Shown here: positions 8,367 to 17,224 of the stretch, piece after piece
How positions within the stretch are numbered: position 1 is the first letter of the stretch
How the letters are laid out: each line of letters starts with the position of its first letter
Source of the DNA: Pseudoduganella violaceinigra DSM 15887
GTDB taxonomy: Bacteria; Pseudomonadota; Gammaproteobacteria; Burkholderiales; Burkholderiaceae_D
Length of the DNA: 64,000 nucleotides
Direction: 5' to 3'
NCBI RefSeq assembly: GCF_000425385.1
Contig: NZ_AUDI01000016.1
Span: 124,001-188,000 of the forward strand
The notes under the pieces: generated by a model
Databases searched by the model: none
Told to the model about the DNA's origin: nothing
The model's input: only the letters and a program-made list of their open reading frames with translations
Position numbers and translations under genes: made by a program

Positions 8367-10240
8367 TGCTGCGCGCCTGCCGGTGACTGTTCCACGGCCG
8401 GCGCCGGAGCCGGAGCCGCGACTGGCGCAGCGCCCGGCGGCGGCAGTGCCACGCCCGATTCGCGCTTGGGCAGTCGCAGCAGGTCGCCGCCAACATCTTC
8501 TTCGGTGCCACTGGCGAACTCGCTGACCTCCGCCGCAGGCAGCTCGCGGCCGCGCAGGATATGCGGGGTAATCAGCAGCACGATCTCGGTCTTGCTATGC
8601 TGGCTGCGCTGCGACGAGAACAGGCGGCCCAGCATCGGCAACTGCCCCAGGCCCGGCACACGCTGCGCCGATTCGATCTCGTCGCGCTTGATCAGGCCTG
8701 CCAGGATCTGCGTTTCGCCATCCTTCAGGCGCAGCGCGGTATTCGTGGTGCGGGTGCCGATCTGATAGGTGAGAAGGCCGGACTTGCTGGCCACTTCCTT
8801 CACGATATTGCTCACCTCCAGGCTAAGCTTGATGCCAACCTCGCTGTCGTCGTACACCTGCGGCTCCACGTCCAGCTTCAGGCCGACGTCAAGGTAGTTG
8901 ACCGATTCAGCAATCGAGCCGGAAGTCGGATTGGTGGTGGTGGTGATCACGGGCACCCGGTCGCCGATATGGATCTTCGCCTTTTCCTTGTTCTTGACGC
9001 GGATGCGCGGATTGGCGAGGGTATTGGTATCGCCGTCCGTGCTCTTCATGCGCAGTACCAGGGCGGGGTCGGCCACGCGCAGCGGCATGTCGCGCAGGCC
9101 GACGCCTTTCAGCCCGTTCAGCGACAGCTGCGCGCCGTCCGCCGACAGGGGCAGCGCCAGGCCGATGGTGTCGGGGAATTGGAGGCCCAGGTCATTCATC
9201 TTCTCGCGCGCCACCTCCATGACTTCAACCTCCAGCATCACTTCCGCATCGGCGATATCGTTGGCGGCAATCAGCTTCTCGGCAATAGCGATGGCGGCCG
9301 GCGTGTCGCGGATGGTCACCGAGTTCATTTTTTCGTCGACATGGATATCGCGGGTACGGGCAATGGTCTTGATCAAACCGCTGGCCACTTTGGCGTCGAT
9401 GTTATTGAGATAGAAGGTTTTCACGTTCAGCGCCTCCAGCCGCTTCATCTTGTTCGGCGTGGCGGGGTAGATCAGGATCGAATTGTCATTCAGGATGCGG
9501 CGCGCCAAGCCGTTGCCCGACAGGAGCACGCCCAGTGCGTCGATCAGCGGCGTATCGTGGGCCAGGATGGTGGCGCGCCCATCGAGCTTGACGTCGCTGT
9601 CGAACACGAAATTGATGCCGGTGCTCTGCCCCAGCATGTCGAAAATCGACAGAAGCGGCGCATTGCGGAATTCCAGGTTGACCAGCTTGTTCATGGCCGA
9701 CGACATAGCAACCGGCGACAGGTCCTGCCGGTTGCGCGCCGCATCCAGTTCCGCCAGCTGCTTGCGCGCACGCGCGTCGCGCGGCGCCGCCAGCAGCACT
9801 TGCCTGACCAGGAAGCGCGCATGCTCCGCATCGCCCTTCTGGAAGGCGGCTGCCGCTTCGTCCAGTTGCCCCGTATGCAGCCGGCTGCGCTCCAGTGCCT
9901 GCAGTCCCAGCACGGCGCGCGGGTGGTCGCGCTGGATGCGCAGCACAGCTTCATAGCTTGCCTGCGCCTCGTCGTATTTCTGGTTGGCCGCCAGCGTGGT
10001 GGCATTGCGCAGCAAACGGTCGGTGGCGATCTCGCGCTGGCGCAGCCAGTACTTGCGGTATTCGTCGTTGGCGCCACCGCTTTGCACCAGTTGCTCCAGG
10101 TTGGAGAGGCCTTCTTCGCTGCGGCCGTCCGCCAGCATCTGGCGCGCCTGTTCGAAGCTGCGTTCCGACGAGGTACTGCAGGCGCCCAGCAAGGCGGCGC
10201 AGCAGGCCAGGAGGGTCAGGCGAAATGGAATGGCATTCAT
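8363..10240 (-). CDS. Secretin (GspD/PilQ-type outer-membrane channel lipoprotein) with N-terminal TPR-like region
   Basis: 625 residues. A lipoprotein signal (LLACCAALLGAC) is followed by about 150 residues of TPR-like helices (SYEAVLRIQRDHPRAVLGL). Then come an STN/N0-like domain (NLEFRNAPLLSIFDMLG), an N1-like domain, and a C-terminal secretin core (VPVITTTTNPTSGS, VNYLDVGLKLDVEP, VPGLGQLPMLGRLF, KTEIVLLITPHIL). Secretins form the multimeric outer-membrane gate. The N-terminal TPR-like part is not in canonical GspD and resembles secretins of unusual type II or type IVb systems. The Pro/Ala-rich tail is probably disordered. It overlaps the PilP-like gene by 4 bases. Confidence 0.9.
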   Translation of the reverse strand: MNAIPFRLTLLACCAALLGACSTSSERSFEQARQMLADGRSEEGLSNLEQLVQSGGANDEYRKYWLRQREIATDRLLRNATTLAANQKYDEAQASYEAVLRIQRDHPRAVLGLQALERSRLHTGQLDEAAAAFQKGDAEHARFLVRQVLLAAPRDARARKQLAELDAARNRQDLSPVAMSSAMNKLVNLEFRNAPLLSIFDMLGQSTGINFVFDSDVKLDGRATILAHDTPLIDALGVLLSGNGLARRILNDNSILIYPATPNKMKRLEALNVKTFYLNNIDAKVASGLIKTIARTRDIHVDEKMNSVTIRDTPAAIAIAEKLIAANDIADAEVMLEVEVMEVAREKMNDLGLQFPDTIGLALPLSADGAQLSLNGLKGVGLRDMPLRVADPALVLRMKSTDGDTNTLANPRIRVKNKEKAKIHIGDRVPVITTTTNPTSGSIAESVNYLDVGLKLDVEPQVYDDSEVGIKLSLEVSNIVKEVASKSGLLTYQIGTRTTNTALRLKDGETQILAGLIKRDEIESAQRVPGLGQLPMLGRLFSSQRSQHSKTEIVLLITPHILRGRELPAAEVSEFASGTEEDVGGDLLRLPKRESGVALPPPGAAPVAAPAPAPAVEQSPAGAQQ

Positions 10241-10782
10241 TGGTTAACCTTCAGGGACAGCATCTTCTTTTGGTTCGATGGCAGATGGGTAAAGGCCAGC
10301 GCGCCCGCTTCGACGCCGTCGAAGCGCCAGCCGCCCGGCAGGTTCTGGCCAGCACGGGCAACCAGCGGCGCGCTGCCGTTATCGAGGTAGACATCGAGCA
10401 CGCCGTCCTTCTCCAGCTTGCCCAGGTAGACGTAGGGAAGCTGCAGCTCCGGCGCAGGTTCGGCGGCGCGCGGCTGCCGCGGATTGCCGGCCGCCGGCGC
10501 GCGGGTCGAGGTCTGGGGCATCGGCGGCGGTGCGGCCTGCTCCATGCCGAAGGGGTCGCCTGCGACCGGCGTCCCGGCCAACGCCCGCAAATGCCCGCGC
10601 CATGAAGCGCGCGCCATTTCCACAATGTCCACAGCGGGAGCTTCGTGGCGCGACGCGGGAGCGGGAGCGGCCTGGGCACCTCCAGCGCTCTCGTCATCGT
10701 CCGGCGCCTGCCATATGCTCCACACCGACAGCAGCAGCACGGCGGCCAGTGCCAGCACCATCTTTTTCGTTCTCGCGTCCAC
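10237..10782 (-). CDS. GspC/PilP-like inner-membrane to secretin connector
   Basis: 181 residues: one N-terminal membrane helix (KMVLALAAVLLLSVWSIW), a long Pro/Ala-rich periplasmic linker, then a small beta domain (LPYVYLGKLEKDGVLDVYLDNG, spread over about residues 118-140) ending VNQ. This is the layout of PilP and of the homology-region domain of GspC, which links the inner-membrane platform to the secretin. Its place directly before the secretin gene supports this. Confidence 0.7.
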   Translation of the reverse strand: MDARTKKMVLALAAVLLLSVWSIWQAPDDDESAGGAQAAPAPASRHEAPAVDIVEMARASWRGHLRALAGTPVAGDPFGMEQAAPPPMPQTSTRAPAAGNPRQPRAAEPAPELQLPYVYLGKLEKDGVLDVYLDNGSAPLVARAGQNLPGGWRFDGVEAGALAFTHLPSNQKKMLSLKVNQ

Positions 10783-10785
10783 GTC

Positions 10786-11325
10786 TTATGACTTACCCTT
10801 CCCCGGCGCCGGCGGCGGCCCCTGGTAGTAGAAACTGATACGCAGATGGGCCGTCACCTGCTGCCCCTTGGCGTCGCGCTCAAAGCGCGTTTCATCGAAG
10901 GTGGCGTTACTGGCTTCGTTCATCGCCATGTTCAGGAAGGCGCGCAGGCTGGCGTAATCGCCGGCGATGGCGAGCACCACCTGGTAGCGCTGCAACGCCA
11001 GCGAAGGCACTGGCTGCAGCTGGTATTGCGCCGCGCCGATCTTCAACTTGACCGAGTCTGCCGCGGCATCGAGCTGCGCCAGCTGGTCCGGCAGCACCTC
11101 GAGCTTAGGGAAGTGCTGGTAGAAGTCCCCCAGGGATGGCGCTGCGGGGAGCGGCGCCGCTTTCGCCGGCCGCGCCGCGCGGAGCTCCGCCGTCAGATGC
11201 GCAGCCTGGCGCCAGGCCGGCAGCACACGCACGGCCAGAAGCAGCGCGGCCCCCAGCAGAAGCCAGGCGCCGATCCGCCCCGCCGGTCCCAGCTGCTTCC
11301 AGCCGAATTGCAGCCACGCCTTCAT
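10786..11325 (-). CDS. PilO/GspM-like inner-membrane assembly protein
   Basis: 179 residues: a cytoplasmic amphipathic start (KAWLQFGWKQLG), one membrane helix (GAWLLLGAALLLAVRV), a helical linker, and a ferredoxin-like domain with the motif LRAFLNMAMNE, typical of PilO/GspM. Such proteins form the periplasmic part of the inner-membrane platform with the PilN-like neighbour. Stop of the preceding gene overlaps this start by 4 bases. Confidence 0.72.
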   Translation of the reverse strand: MKAWLQFGWKQLGPAGRIGAWLLLGAALLLAVRVLPAWRQAAHLTAELRAARPAKAAPLPAAPSLGDFYQHFPKLEVLPDQLAQLDAAADSVKLKIGAAQYQLQPVPSLALQRYQVVLAIAGDYASLRAFLNMAMNEASNATFDETRFERDAKGQQVTAHLRISFYYQGPPPAPGKGKS

Positions 11326-11843
11326 GGCGCGGCCTTCTGCTTCGGCCCCTGCTCCCAGGTGGCGGCGAGCTGGAACTGATGGATATGGGCCTGTTCGTCC
11401 CAGCGCTGCTGCATCAGATGCACGTCGCGCAGCTCTCCGCTGCCCGACAACCTGCGCAGGTACTCATACATATCCTCGGGCCGATCCGCTTCGCCCGCCA
11501 GTTGCAGCTGGCTGCGCGCGCCGGCGGTCTGCGGCAGGATCTGCGTCAGACGCACGCCGGGCATGCTCGTGCCCTCCAGCGTCAGGAACAGCTGCTCCCA
11601 CGGACGGCGAAACTGCAATGCCAGGCGGTCCGCTGCAGCCAGGGCTTCCGCCTGGCCTTTCGGTACGGGCGCGGGCGGCGCGCGCAAGCGCCATAACTGC
11701 CCTTCCAGCATCGAGCGTTCGGCATCGGCCCGGCTGTACATATAGCTCGCACCGAGGGCGCATGCCAGACCGGCCAGCAGGACGGCCAGGCCAAGCACCC
11801 GGCTGCCGTCGCGGCCTACAAAATCCAATTGCACTGCGCGCAT
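11322..11843 (-). CDS. PilN-like inner-membrane assembly protein
   Basis: 173 residues from ATG 11843. Upstream in-frame sequence to 12131 lies inside the preceding gene in another frame and is not native. Short cytoplasmic N-terminus (RAVQLDFVGRDGSR), a membrane helix (LGLAVLLAGLACALGASY), a coiled region (AERSMLEGQLWRLR), then a small alpha/beta domain (LQLAGEADRPEDMYEYLRRL) of the PilN/GspL C-terminal type. It begins one base after the PilM-like stop, so translation is coupled. Confidence 0.72.
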   Translation of the reverse strand: MRAVQLDFVGRDGSRVLGLAVLLAGLACALGASYMYSRADAERSMLEGQLWRLRAPPAPVPKGQAEALAAADRLALQFRRPWEQLFLTLEGTSMPGVRLTQILPQTAGARSQLQLAGEADRPEDMYEYLRRLSGSGELRDVHLMQQRWDEQAHIHQFQLAATWEQGPKQKAAP

Positions 11844-11844
11844 C

Positions 11845-12630
11845 TCAAACCCCCAGGCACATGGACAGCACCTGGTCGCGGCGCGGATCGAAGCGACCGC
11901 TGGGCGGCAAACGCAGCCAGGTACCCTGCAGCAGTCCCAGGTCGGGTCGCTCGTGCTGCGGTGCGATGATGAACAGGGGCACATTGAACGCACCCAGCGC
12001 GGCACGTGCCTGCGTGATGAAGCCAGGCAGGTGCGGCGCCCAGTTGGCCGGCAGCATGCGGTTATGCACGCTGTGCCACTGCCCCTGCGCCAGCTGCAGC
12101 AATGCCAAGCGGCGCGGCTCCACCATGGCAAGCAAGGCGTTCGGCGGCAGCTCGCGGCCGACCCGGTTCAACACTGCGGCCAGCGCCGGGCGCACAGCCG
12201 CCAGCTTCATGCCGCTGCGCGCCGCCAGTCCTTCCAGGGCGGCAAACCAGCGCTCATCGACCGCGACGGCAACACGCGGCCGGCGCGGGTAAAACGCCGA
12301 CAGCGTGACACGCCAGCCGTTACTGGCATCGCCGTACTGCTGCTGGAACAAGGCGCGCGCAAAGTCCATGGCCAGCGCCTCGTTACCCAGCGCATCCTGC
12401 CATGGCACGATCACATAGCGCACCCACGTGTTCGAGAGGACCACCTCCAGCCGCCCGCCGGATTTTCCCAGCCAGTCGCCCACTTCGCTGAAATCCGGCG
12501 CCCCATCCTGCATGGCGAGGGCGCACGACATCGGCTCGCCCGGCGTGCCGCGCCAGCCCTGCAGCCGCACGCAGTCGATACGCTCGGCCCCCACAGCGAG
12601 CCGCACGCGTTCAGCGGACAAAAGTGACAC
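11845..12630 (-). CDS. PilM/GspL-cytoplasmic-domain-like protein
   Basis: 261 residues, no membrane helix. Segments such as LEVVLSNTWVRYVIVPW and MDFARALFQQQYG resemble the actin-like fold of PilM and GspL, which docks the assembly ATPase. The next gene supplies the membrane helix and periplasmic part, so PilM-like and PilN-like functions are on separate polypeptides, as in type IV pili, rather than fused as in canonical GspL. It overlaps the ATPase gene by 20 bases. Confidence 0.65.
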   Translation of the reverse strand: MSLLSAERVRLAVGAERIDCVRLQGWRGTPGEPMSCALAMQDGAPDFSEVGDWLGKSGGRLEVVLSNTWVRYVIVPWQDALGNEALAMDFARALFQQQYGDASNGWRVTLSAFYPRRPRVAVAVDERWFAALEGLAARSGMKLAAVRPALAAVLNRVGRELPPNALLAMVEPRRLALLQLAQGQWHSVHNRMLPANWAPHLPGFITQARAALGAFNVPLFIIAPQHERPDLGLLQGTWLRLPPSGRFDPRRDQVLSMCLGV

Positions 12631-14341
12631 GGTTGATCTCCTCCAGGGTAGTTTGGCCGCGCGCCACCGCCTTCAGGGCCACTTCGCGTAGCTGCCTGGT
12701 GCCGTTGGCCCGCGCGGCCGCCTTGATGTCCGCCATGGGCGCCTGCTTGACGATCAGCTCGCGCAGATTGTCATTCAGCTCCAGCACTTCGGCGATGGCG
12801 ATCCGTCCCGCATAGCCTGTGTTACGGCAATGGGAACAGCCCGCGCCGCGCATGAAATTGAAATACTTGAGCGCCGCAGGCTGCACGCGCGAATGCAGGA
12901 CCAGCTCCGACGAAGGCCGGTATGGCCGTGCGCAGGAAGGGCAATTGCGGCGCACCAGGCGCTGCCCGACGATGCCGTTCAAGGCCGACACCAGGCTGTA
13001 TGGGTCGACTTCCATGTGCAGGAAGCGGCTGATCACGTCGAACACCGAGTTCGCATGCACCGTCGACAGCACCAGGTGGCCTGTCAGCGAAGCCTGCACG
13101 GCGATCTGCGCGGTCTCCGGATCCCGGATCTCGCCGACCATTACCTTGTCCGGGTCATGGCGCAGGATGGAGCGCAGGCCCCGTGCAAAAGTCAGGCCCT
13201 TTTTGTCGTTGACGGGGATCTGCAGCACGCCCGGCAGCTCGTATTCCACCGGATCCTCGATCGTGATGATCTTGTCGTCGCCGGTATTGACCTCCGTCAG
13301 TGCCGCATACAGCGTGGTGGTCTTGCCGGATCCGGTGGGGCCGGTCACCAGCAGCATGCCGTAAGGCTCGGCCGCCAGGGCGCTGATGCGCGCCCGCGTC
13401 ACGGCGTCCAGGCCCAGGCTCTCCAGCGTCAGGCCCGACATCTGCCCGGCGACGGCCTGCTTGTCCAGGACCCGCAGGACCGCGTCTTCGCCATGGATGG
13501 AGGGGATGATCGAAACGCGGAAGTCCACCTCCCGCCCCAGGATCACGGCTTTGAAGCGCCCATCCTGCGGCACGCGCCGCTCGGCGATATCCAGTTCGCT
13601 CATCACCTTCAGGCGCGATACGGCTTGCATCGCCAGTTCGCTGCCGGCCACGCGGTTGGCGCCGTGCAGTACGCCGTCGATACGGTACTTGATACGCAGG
13701 CCTTCCGGCTCGCTCTCGATATGGATGTCGCTGGCGCCGCTTTTCAGCGCGTCGTACAGCATCGAATTCACCAGCTTGACCGGGGCGCTATGCTCCGCAT
13801 CGATGCGCTCCAGCGTGATGACCTCGACCACCTCGCCGCGCTTCTTGCCTTCGCCTTGCGACTGCACGCCGTCGATCGCGCGCTGTCCCTCTTCCAGTAG
13901 CGCAAAGCGGCGCTTCAGCGCATCGACGTCGCACAAGGCCAGCTGGTAGCTGCCGTCCAGCTTTTGTTCCAGCCAATGCATCAGACCCGGTTGCAGGGGA
14001 TCGGCCACGATGGCGAACAGCATGCCCTTGTGCAGGATCGGCAGGCAAAGCCGTGTCAGCGCCTCGGAAAATGGCAGGCGCGTAAAGTCAGGATTCAATT
14101 CGGGCAGTTTCTGGTGCGCCAGCAAAGGGATGCCCAGCGTTTCGGACAATGCCACCAAGACCATTTCCGGCGTATTTCGAACCAGCACCGCCAGCGCGGC
14201 CTGCAGGCTCGATCCGTCCTGCTGCGCGCGGTCGCGCGCGCACTGCAGCTGGGCGGGAGTCAAAAGGTTGCTGCGGCGTTTGCGGGGCGGCACCTTGGCC
14301 ACCGGGCGCTCCTTGCTCGATATCAGCTTGTTGTCGCTCAT
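12611..14341 (-). CDS. gspE: GspE/PilB-type secretion ATPase
   Basis: 576 residues. N-terminal GspE/MshEN domain, then the hexameric ATPase core: Walker A GPTGSGKTT at residues 334-342, Walker B region VMVGEIRDPETA at about 400-411, His box near 422-429. A zinc-binding tetracysteine motif has CPSC at 467-470 and CSHC at 502-505. The protein powers pseudopilus assembly at the inner membrane. It overlaps gspF by 4 bases. Confidence 0.95.
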   Translation of the reverse strand: MSDNKLISSKERPVAKVPPRKRRSNLLTPAQLQCARDRAQQDGSSLQAALAVLVRNTPEMVLVALSETLGIPLLAHQKLPELNPDFTRLPFSEALTRLCLPILHKGMLFAIVADPLQPGLMHWLEQKLDGSYQLALCDVDALKRRFALLEEGQRAIDGVQSQGEGKKRGEVVEVITLERIDAEHSAPVKLVNSMLYDALKSGASDIHIESEPEGLRIKYRIDGVLHGANRVAGSELAMQAVSRLKVMSELDIAERRVPQDGRFKAVILGREVDFRVSIIPSIHGEDAVLRVLDKQAVAGQMSGLTLESLGLDAVTRARISALAAEPYGMLLVTGPTGSGKTTTLYAALTEVNTGDDKIITIEDPVEYELPGVLQIPVNDKKGLTFARGLRSILRHDPDKVMVGEIRDPETAQIAVQASLTGHLVLSTVHANSVFDVISRFLHMEVDPYSLVSALNGIVGQRLVRRNCPSCARPYRPSSELVLHSRVQPAALKYFNFMRGAGCSHCRNTGYAGRIAIAEVLELNDNLRELIVKQAPMADIKAAARANGTRQLREVALKAVARGQTTLEEINRVTFVR

Positions 14342-15531
14342 TGCATGCCTCCCGCCAGGTCAAAGATCGGCAAATACATCAGCACTACGATCAAACCGAT
14401 AAAGCCGCCCATGAACAGCATCAACAAGGGTTCAATCAGCTTGGTGGCCACGTCGACGAAACGCGCCAGTTCATCGTCGTGGAAAGCGGCGGCGCGCTCC
14501 AGCATTTCCCCCAGCTTGCCGCTGCGCTCCCCGACCCGTATCAGGCGCAAAGCGACCGGCGTGGTCAGGCCGGCCGTGGCCATGGTGTCGCCCAGGGGAT
14601 GCCCCTGTTTCAGTTGCCCCACGGCCTGCAGCAGGGCGCTGCGCAGGCTGGGATGCAGCAGATCCGCCACGCGCTCGCATGTAGTGACCAGCGGGATGCC
14701 GCTGCATAACAGCATTCCCGCCGCGCGGTAAAAGCGCGCCAGCTGGAATAGTTTCAGCTTGGTGCCAAGCCCCGGACTGCGCCAGGCCCACAGGCCCAGT
14801 TGCGCGCGCGTGGCGGGCATGCGCAGCAGCAGTGCCAGGCCGATGATCGTCCCGGCCAAAGCCGCCAGCGTCAGGCTGCCGTGGCGCTCGACGATGCCGC
14901 CGAACTCCAGCAGCAGGCGCGAAGCGAACGGCAAATCGCTATGCAGGCCATCGTAAATACGGGAGAACTTGGGCACCAGATAGCCAAGCAGGAACGCGCA
15001 CACGCCGCCGCCAGCCACCAGCAGCATGGCCGGATACGTGGCAGCGCTAACAAGACGCTTGCGCAGCGCATCGACCTGTTCCTGATAGCTGATGTAGCGC
15101 GCCAGCGCGCGATCCAGGTCGCCGGTGGTCTCGCTGGCGCGCACGCTGGCGACCAGCAGGTCCGGGAACGTCGCCCCGCGCGCCGCCATGGCCTGCGACA
15201 GGGAATTCCCCTGGTACAGCGCATCGCGCAAGGCATCCAGCTCCGCCTTCATATGCGGCCGCAGCTCCTTCTCCGCCAGCGCTTCAATCGCCTCGGTCAG
15301 GGCCAGGCCAGCTTCCAGCAAGGCAGCCAGCTCCTGCGCGAACAGCATCAGATCGAAACGCGGGCCGCGCTCCCAAGGGGAAGCCTTGGCCGGCGCACCG
15401 CTCACCCCGAGCACCTTCAGGCCGCGCGCGGCGGCTAGGGCACGCGCCTCCTCCGGCGAGGCGGCCGCCAGGGCCAGGCTCGCCATGCGGCCAGCCGGGT
15501 CCTGTGTGATCAGGCGATACAGGTGCGACAT
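14338..15531 (-). CDS. gspF: GspF/PilC-type inner-membrane platform protein
   Basis: 397 residues, the usual GspF length. Two GspF domains: the first around SPWERGPRFDLMLFAQELAALL and LDALRDALYQGNSLSQAM (parts of about residues 50-125), the second around ARFYRAAGMLLCSGIPL. Three membrane helices: YPAMLLVAGGGVCAFLLGYL, LTLAALAGTIIGLALLL, and the C-terminal LLMLFMGGFIGLIVVLMYLP. It recruits the ATPase and anchors pseudopilus assembly. Confidence 0.93.
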   Translation of the reverse strand: MSHLYRLITQDPAGRMASLALAAASPEEARALAAARGLKVLGVSGAPAKASPWERGPRFDLMLFAQELAALLEAGLALTEAIEALAEKELRPHMKAELDALRDALYQGNSLSQAMAARGATFPDLLVASVRASETTGDLDRALARYISYQEQVDALRKRLVSAATYPAMLLVAGGGVCAFLLGYLVPKFSRIYDGLHSDLPFASRLLLEFGGIVERHGSLTLAALAGTIIGLALLLRMPATRAQLGLWAWRSPGLGTKLKLFQLARFYRAAGMLLCSGIPLVTTCERVADLLHPSLRSALLQAVGQLKQGHPLGDTMATAGLTTPVALRLIRVGERSGKLGEMLERAAAFHDDELARFVDVATKLIEPLLMLFMGGFIGLIVVLMYLPIFDLAGGMQ

Positions 15532-15546
15532 TGCGGTGCGCCGAAG

Positions 15547-15993
15547 TCAGTTCACCAGGTCAGCGTCGTCGCCGGTACCGCCCGGCCGCCCATCGCGGCC
15601 CATCGACATGATGTCGAACTCCCGCCCCTCGGCACCGGGTTGGTGGTATTGGTAAGGATTGCCCCAAGGGTCATTTGGCACGCCCTTGCGCATATACGGA
15701 CCATGCCAGTTCGGCTCATCCGACGGCGCGTTGTTCAGCGCAGACAGGCCCTGGTCGGGACGCGGGTAATGACCGTTATCGAGACGATAAGCTTCCACGG
15801 CTTTGGCAATCGAATCCATCTGGGCGCGCGCCGTGGTCACCTCGGATTTACCGAGGTTTTTGAACAGATTGGGGCCGATAACGCCAACCAGCAGGCCGAT
15901 GATGACCAGTGCGATCAGCAATTCCAGCAAGGTGAAGCCGTCAATGCGGCGCTTGTGCCGGAGCGCCGTCCGGTGATGCAAGGGTACGTTCAT
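15547..15993 (-). CDS. gspG: Major pseudopilin GspG
   Basis: 148 residues. Prepilin signal with cleavage in DG^FTLLELLIALVII and Glu5. The body has the GspG signatures RLDNGHYPRPDQGLSAL and WGNPYQYHQPG, and an acidic C-terminus (GDDADL) that may form the calcium site of GspG. It is the first gene of the operon, so transcription should start in the 150 bases before it. Confidence 0.93.
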   Translation of the reverse strand: MNVPLHHRTALRHKRRIDGFTLLELLIALVIIGLLVGVIGPNLFKNLGKSEVTTARAQMDSIAKAVEAYRLDNGHYPRPDQGLSALNNAPSDEPNWHGPYMRKGVPNDPWGNPYQYHQPGAEGREFDIMSMGRDGRPGGTGDDADLVN

Positions 15994-16143
15994 TCTGTCA
16001 GCTGCAAATGGGTGGCAACATCCCGCCGCCAGCGGCGACGGATGCCCATTGGAGCATTCCAGGAATTTCGTAACAAGCGAGGCACGCTAAACGCTTAGTT
16101 CAGCAATGCTAAAGAATTGTCGTTTCGTTACTACCTTTCGGCG

Positions 16144-16617
16144 TCACGCTGAGTTGACTTTGTCCACGATCAGCCTGTGGCCGTCGTCAAACACCCAACC
16201 ATCTTCAAAATTGACTTCGAACAGGTGGCCATCTGGATCCTTGAAATAGCCGGCCACACCCCAGGCAGTTTTGGTCGCGGGCTTCACCAACGTTCCGCCC
16301 GACGCGACTGCCATTTCCAACATGCGCGGAACTTCATCCGCAGTTCGCGCCAGATAAACCAGGCCGATCCCCGCAAACCCCGATCCCGTCGATGTGGGAG
16401 ACAAAGCATCCTTGGCGAATGCGTCGCGCGCGAGCAGGCACAGTGCGTAGCCGCCTAAATCGAATTTCGCAAAACCGTCATTCCCCGTGGGAGAGCGTCG
16501 CCATCCCAGCGATTCATAGAACCGTATGGACGCGGCTACATCGTTCACGCCCAGCAGGATCAGATGCAGCCGCTGGCTTGGGGGCTGTGATGAAGTCATA
16601 ATTGGCATGGCGCTCAT
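16144..16617 (-). CDS. VOC (glyoxalase/bleomycin-resistance fold) family protein
   Basis: 157 residues with two beta-alpha-beta-beta-beta units: HLILLGVNDVAASIRFYESL at the start and GYFKDPDGHLFEVNF near the end, the latter carrying the metal-ligand glutamate usual in the family. The substrate cannot be read from sequence. It overlaps the next upstream gene by 4 bases and so shares an operon with it. It is the leftmost gene of the accessory block between the secretion operon and the integron. Confidence 0.85.
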   Translation of the reverse strand: MSAMPIMTSSQPPSQRLHLILLGVNDVAASIRFYESLGWRRSPTGNDGFAKFDLGGYALCLLARDAFAKDALSPTSTGSGFAGIGLVYLARTADEVPRMLEMAVASGGTLVKPATKTAWGVAGYFKDPDGHLFEVNFEDGWVFDDGHRLIVDKVNSA

Positions 16618-17177
16618 TTTTCAGACCGTATCACAAGGGCGCCGCTATCGCACAAGTCCTGGTTCGCCTTACGAAATTCGCCAGCATACTCAGGATTGCT
16701 GAACCCCAGGGTGATGCTGCGGATATCACCGCGAAAAGTGCGCTTCAAACCCCGCAAATAAATTGGCTGGTCGTTGCTGGTTCGGGGTAAATCCGGCTTC
16801 CGCAGCCGGAAGTATGCCGCCATCAGGAGGACGGCGAGAATCGCCGCCGTCCGGCCCAGGTTGTCCCGGACCAGATCCGGCAAGAAGTTCATCGGAATGA
16901 ACATCAGCGCCCCCATCAGCACAAAAAAGACGCCCATGGTAATGAGCGCCTTGGAGAGCAGCCCCAGCCTGTAACGATCCGCCGTGCCGATGCAGCCTGT
17001 ACAAAACGGCAGCGTAAGCAATAGGTTGGTTTCAGTACCGGCCAGCAGAAAGTATCGCGTGTACTTCAGCGTTACCTCAATTGGATGAAGGTCGGAACGC
17101 TGCCCGCAGTTGCAGCACATATGCGAAGGCGACACAAACGGCAGCTCCGCTGCTCGCCCGGGAAAATGGAGGATCAT
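16614..17177 (-). CDS. Membrane protein of unknown function with N-terminal cysteine pairs
   Basis: 187 residues. CCNCG near residues 21-25 and CTGC about 35 residues later could bind a metal. Two membrane helices follow (ITMGVFFVLMGALMFIP and GRTAAILAVLLMAAYF), then a soluble C-terminus (IYLRGLKRTFRGD). No family is recognised. No attC was seen on either side. Confidence 0.65.
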   Translation of the reverse strand: MILHFPGRAAELPFVSPSHMCCNCGQRSDLHPIEVTLKYTRYFLLAGTETNLLLTLPFCTGCIGTADRYRLGLLSKALITMGVFFVLMGALMFIPMNFLPDLVRDNLGRTAAILAVLLMAAYFRLRKPDLPRTSNDQPIYLRGLKRTFRGDIRSITLGFSNPEYAGEFRKANQDLCDSGALVIRSEK

Positions 17178-17224
17178 TTGCGTTGCTGAATATAAGGGAG
17201 TTTGTCCATCGTCCGATGCCCGGC

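Noticed and set aside
16080..16140. Possible attC near the VOC gene (TTAGTTCAGCAATGC)
   Set aside because: Resembles attC only in a few bases; no paired R'/R'' cores and no inner arms.
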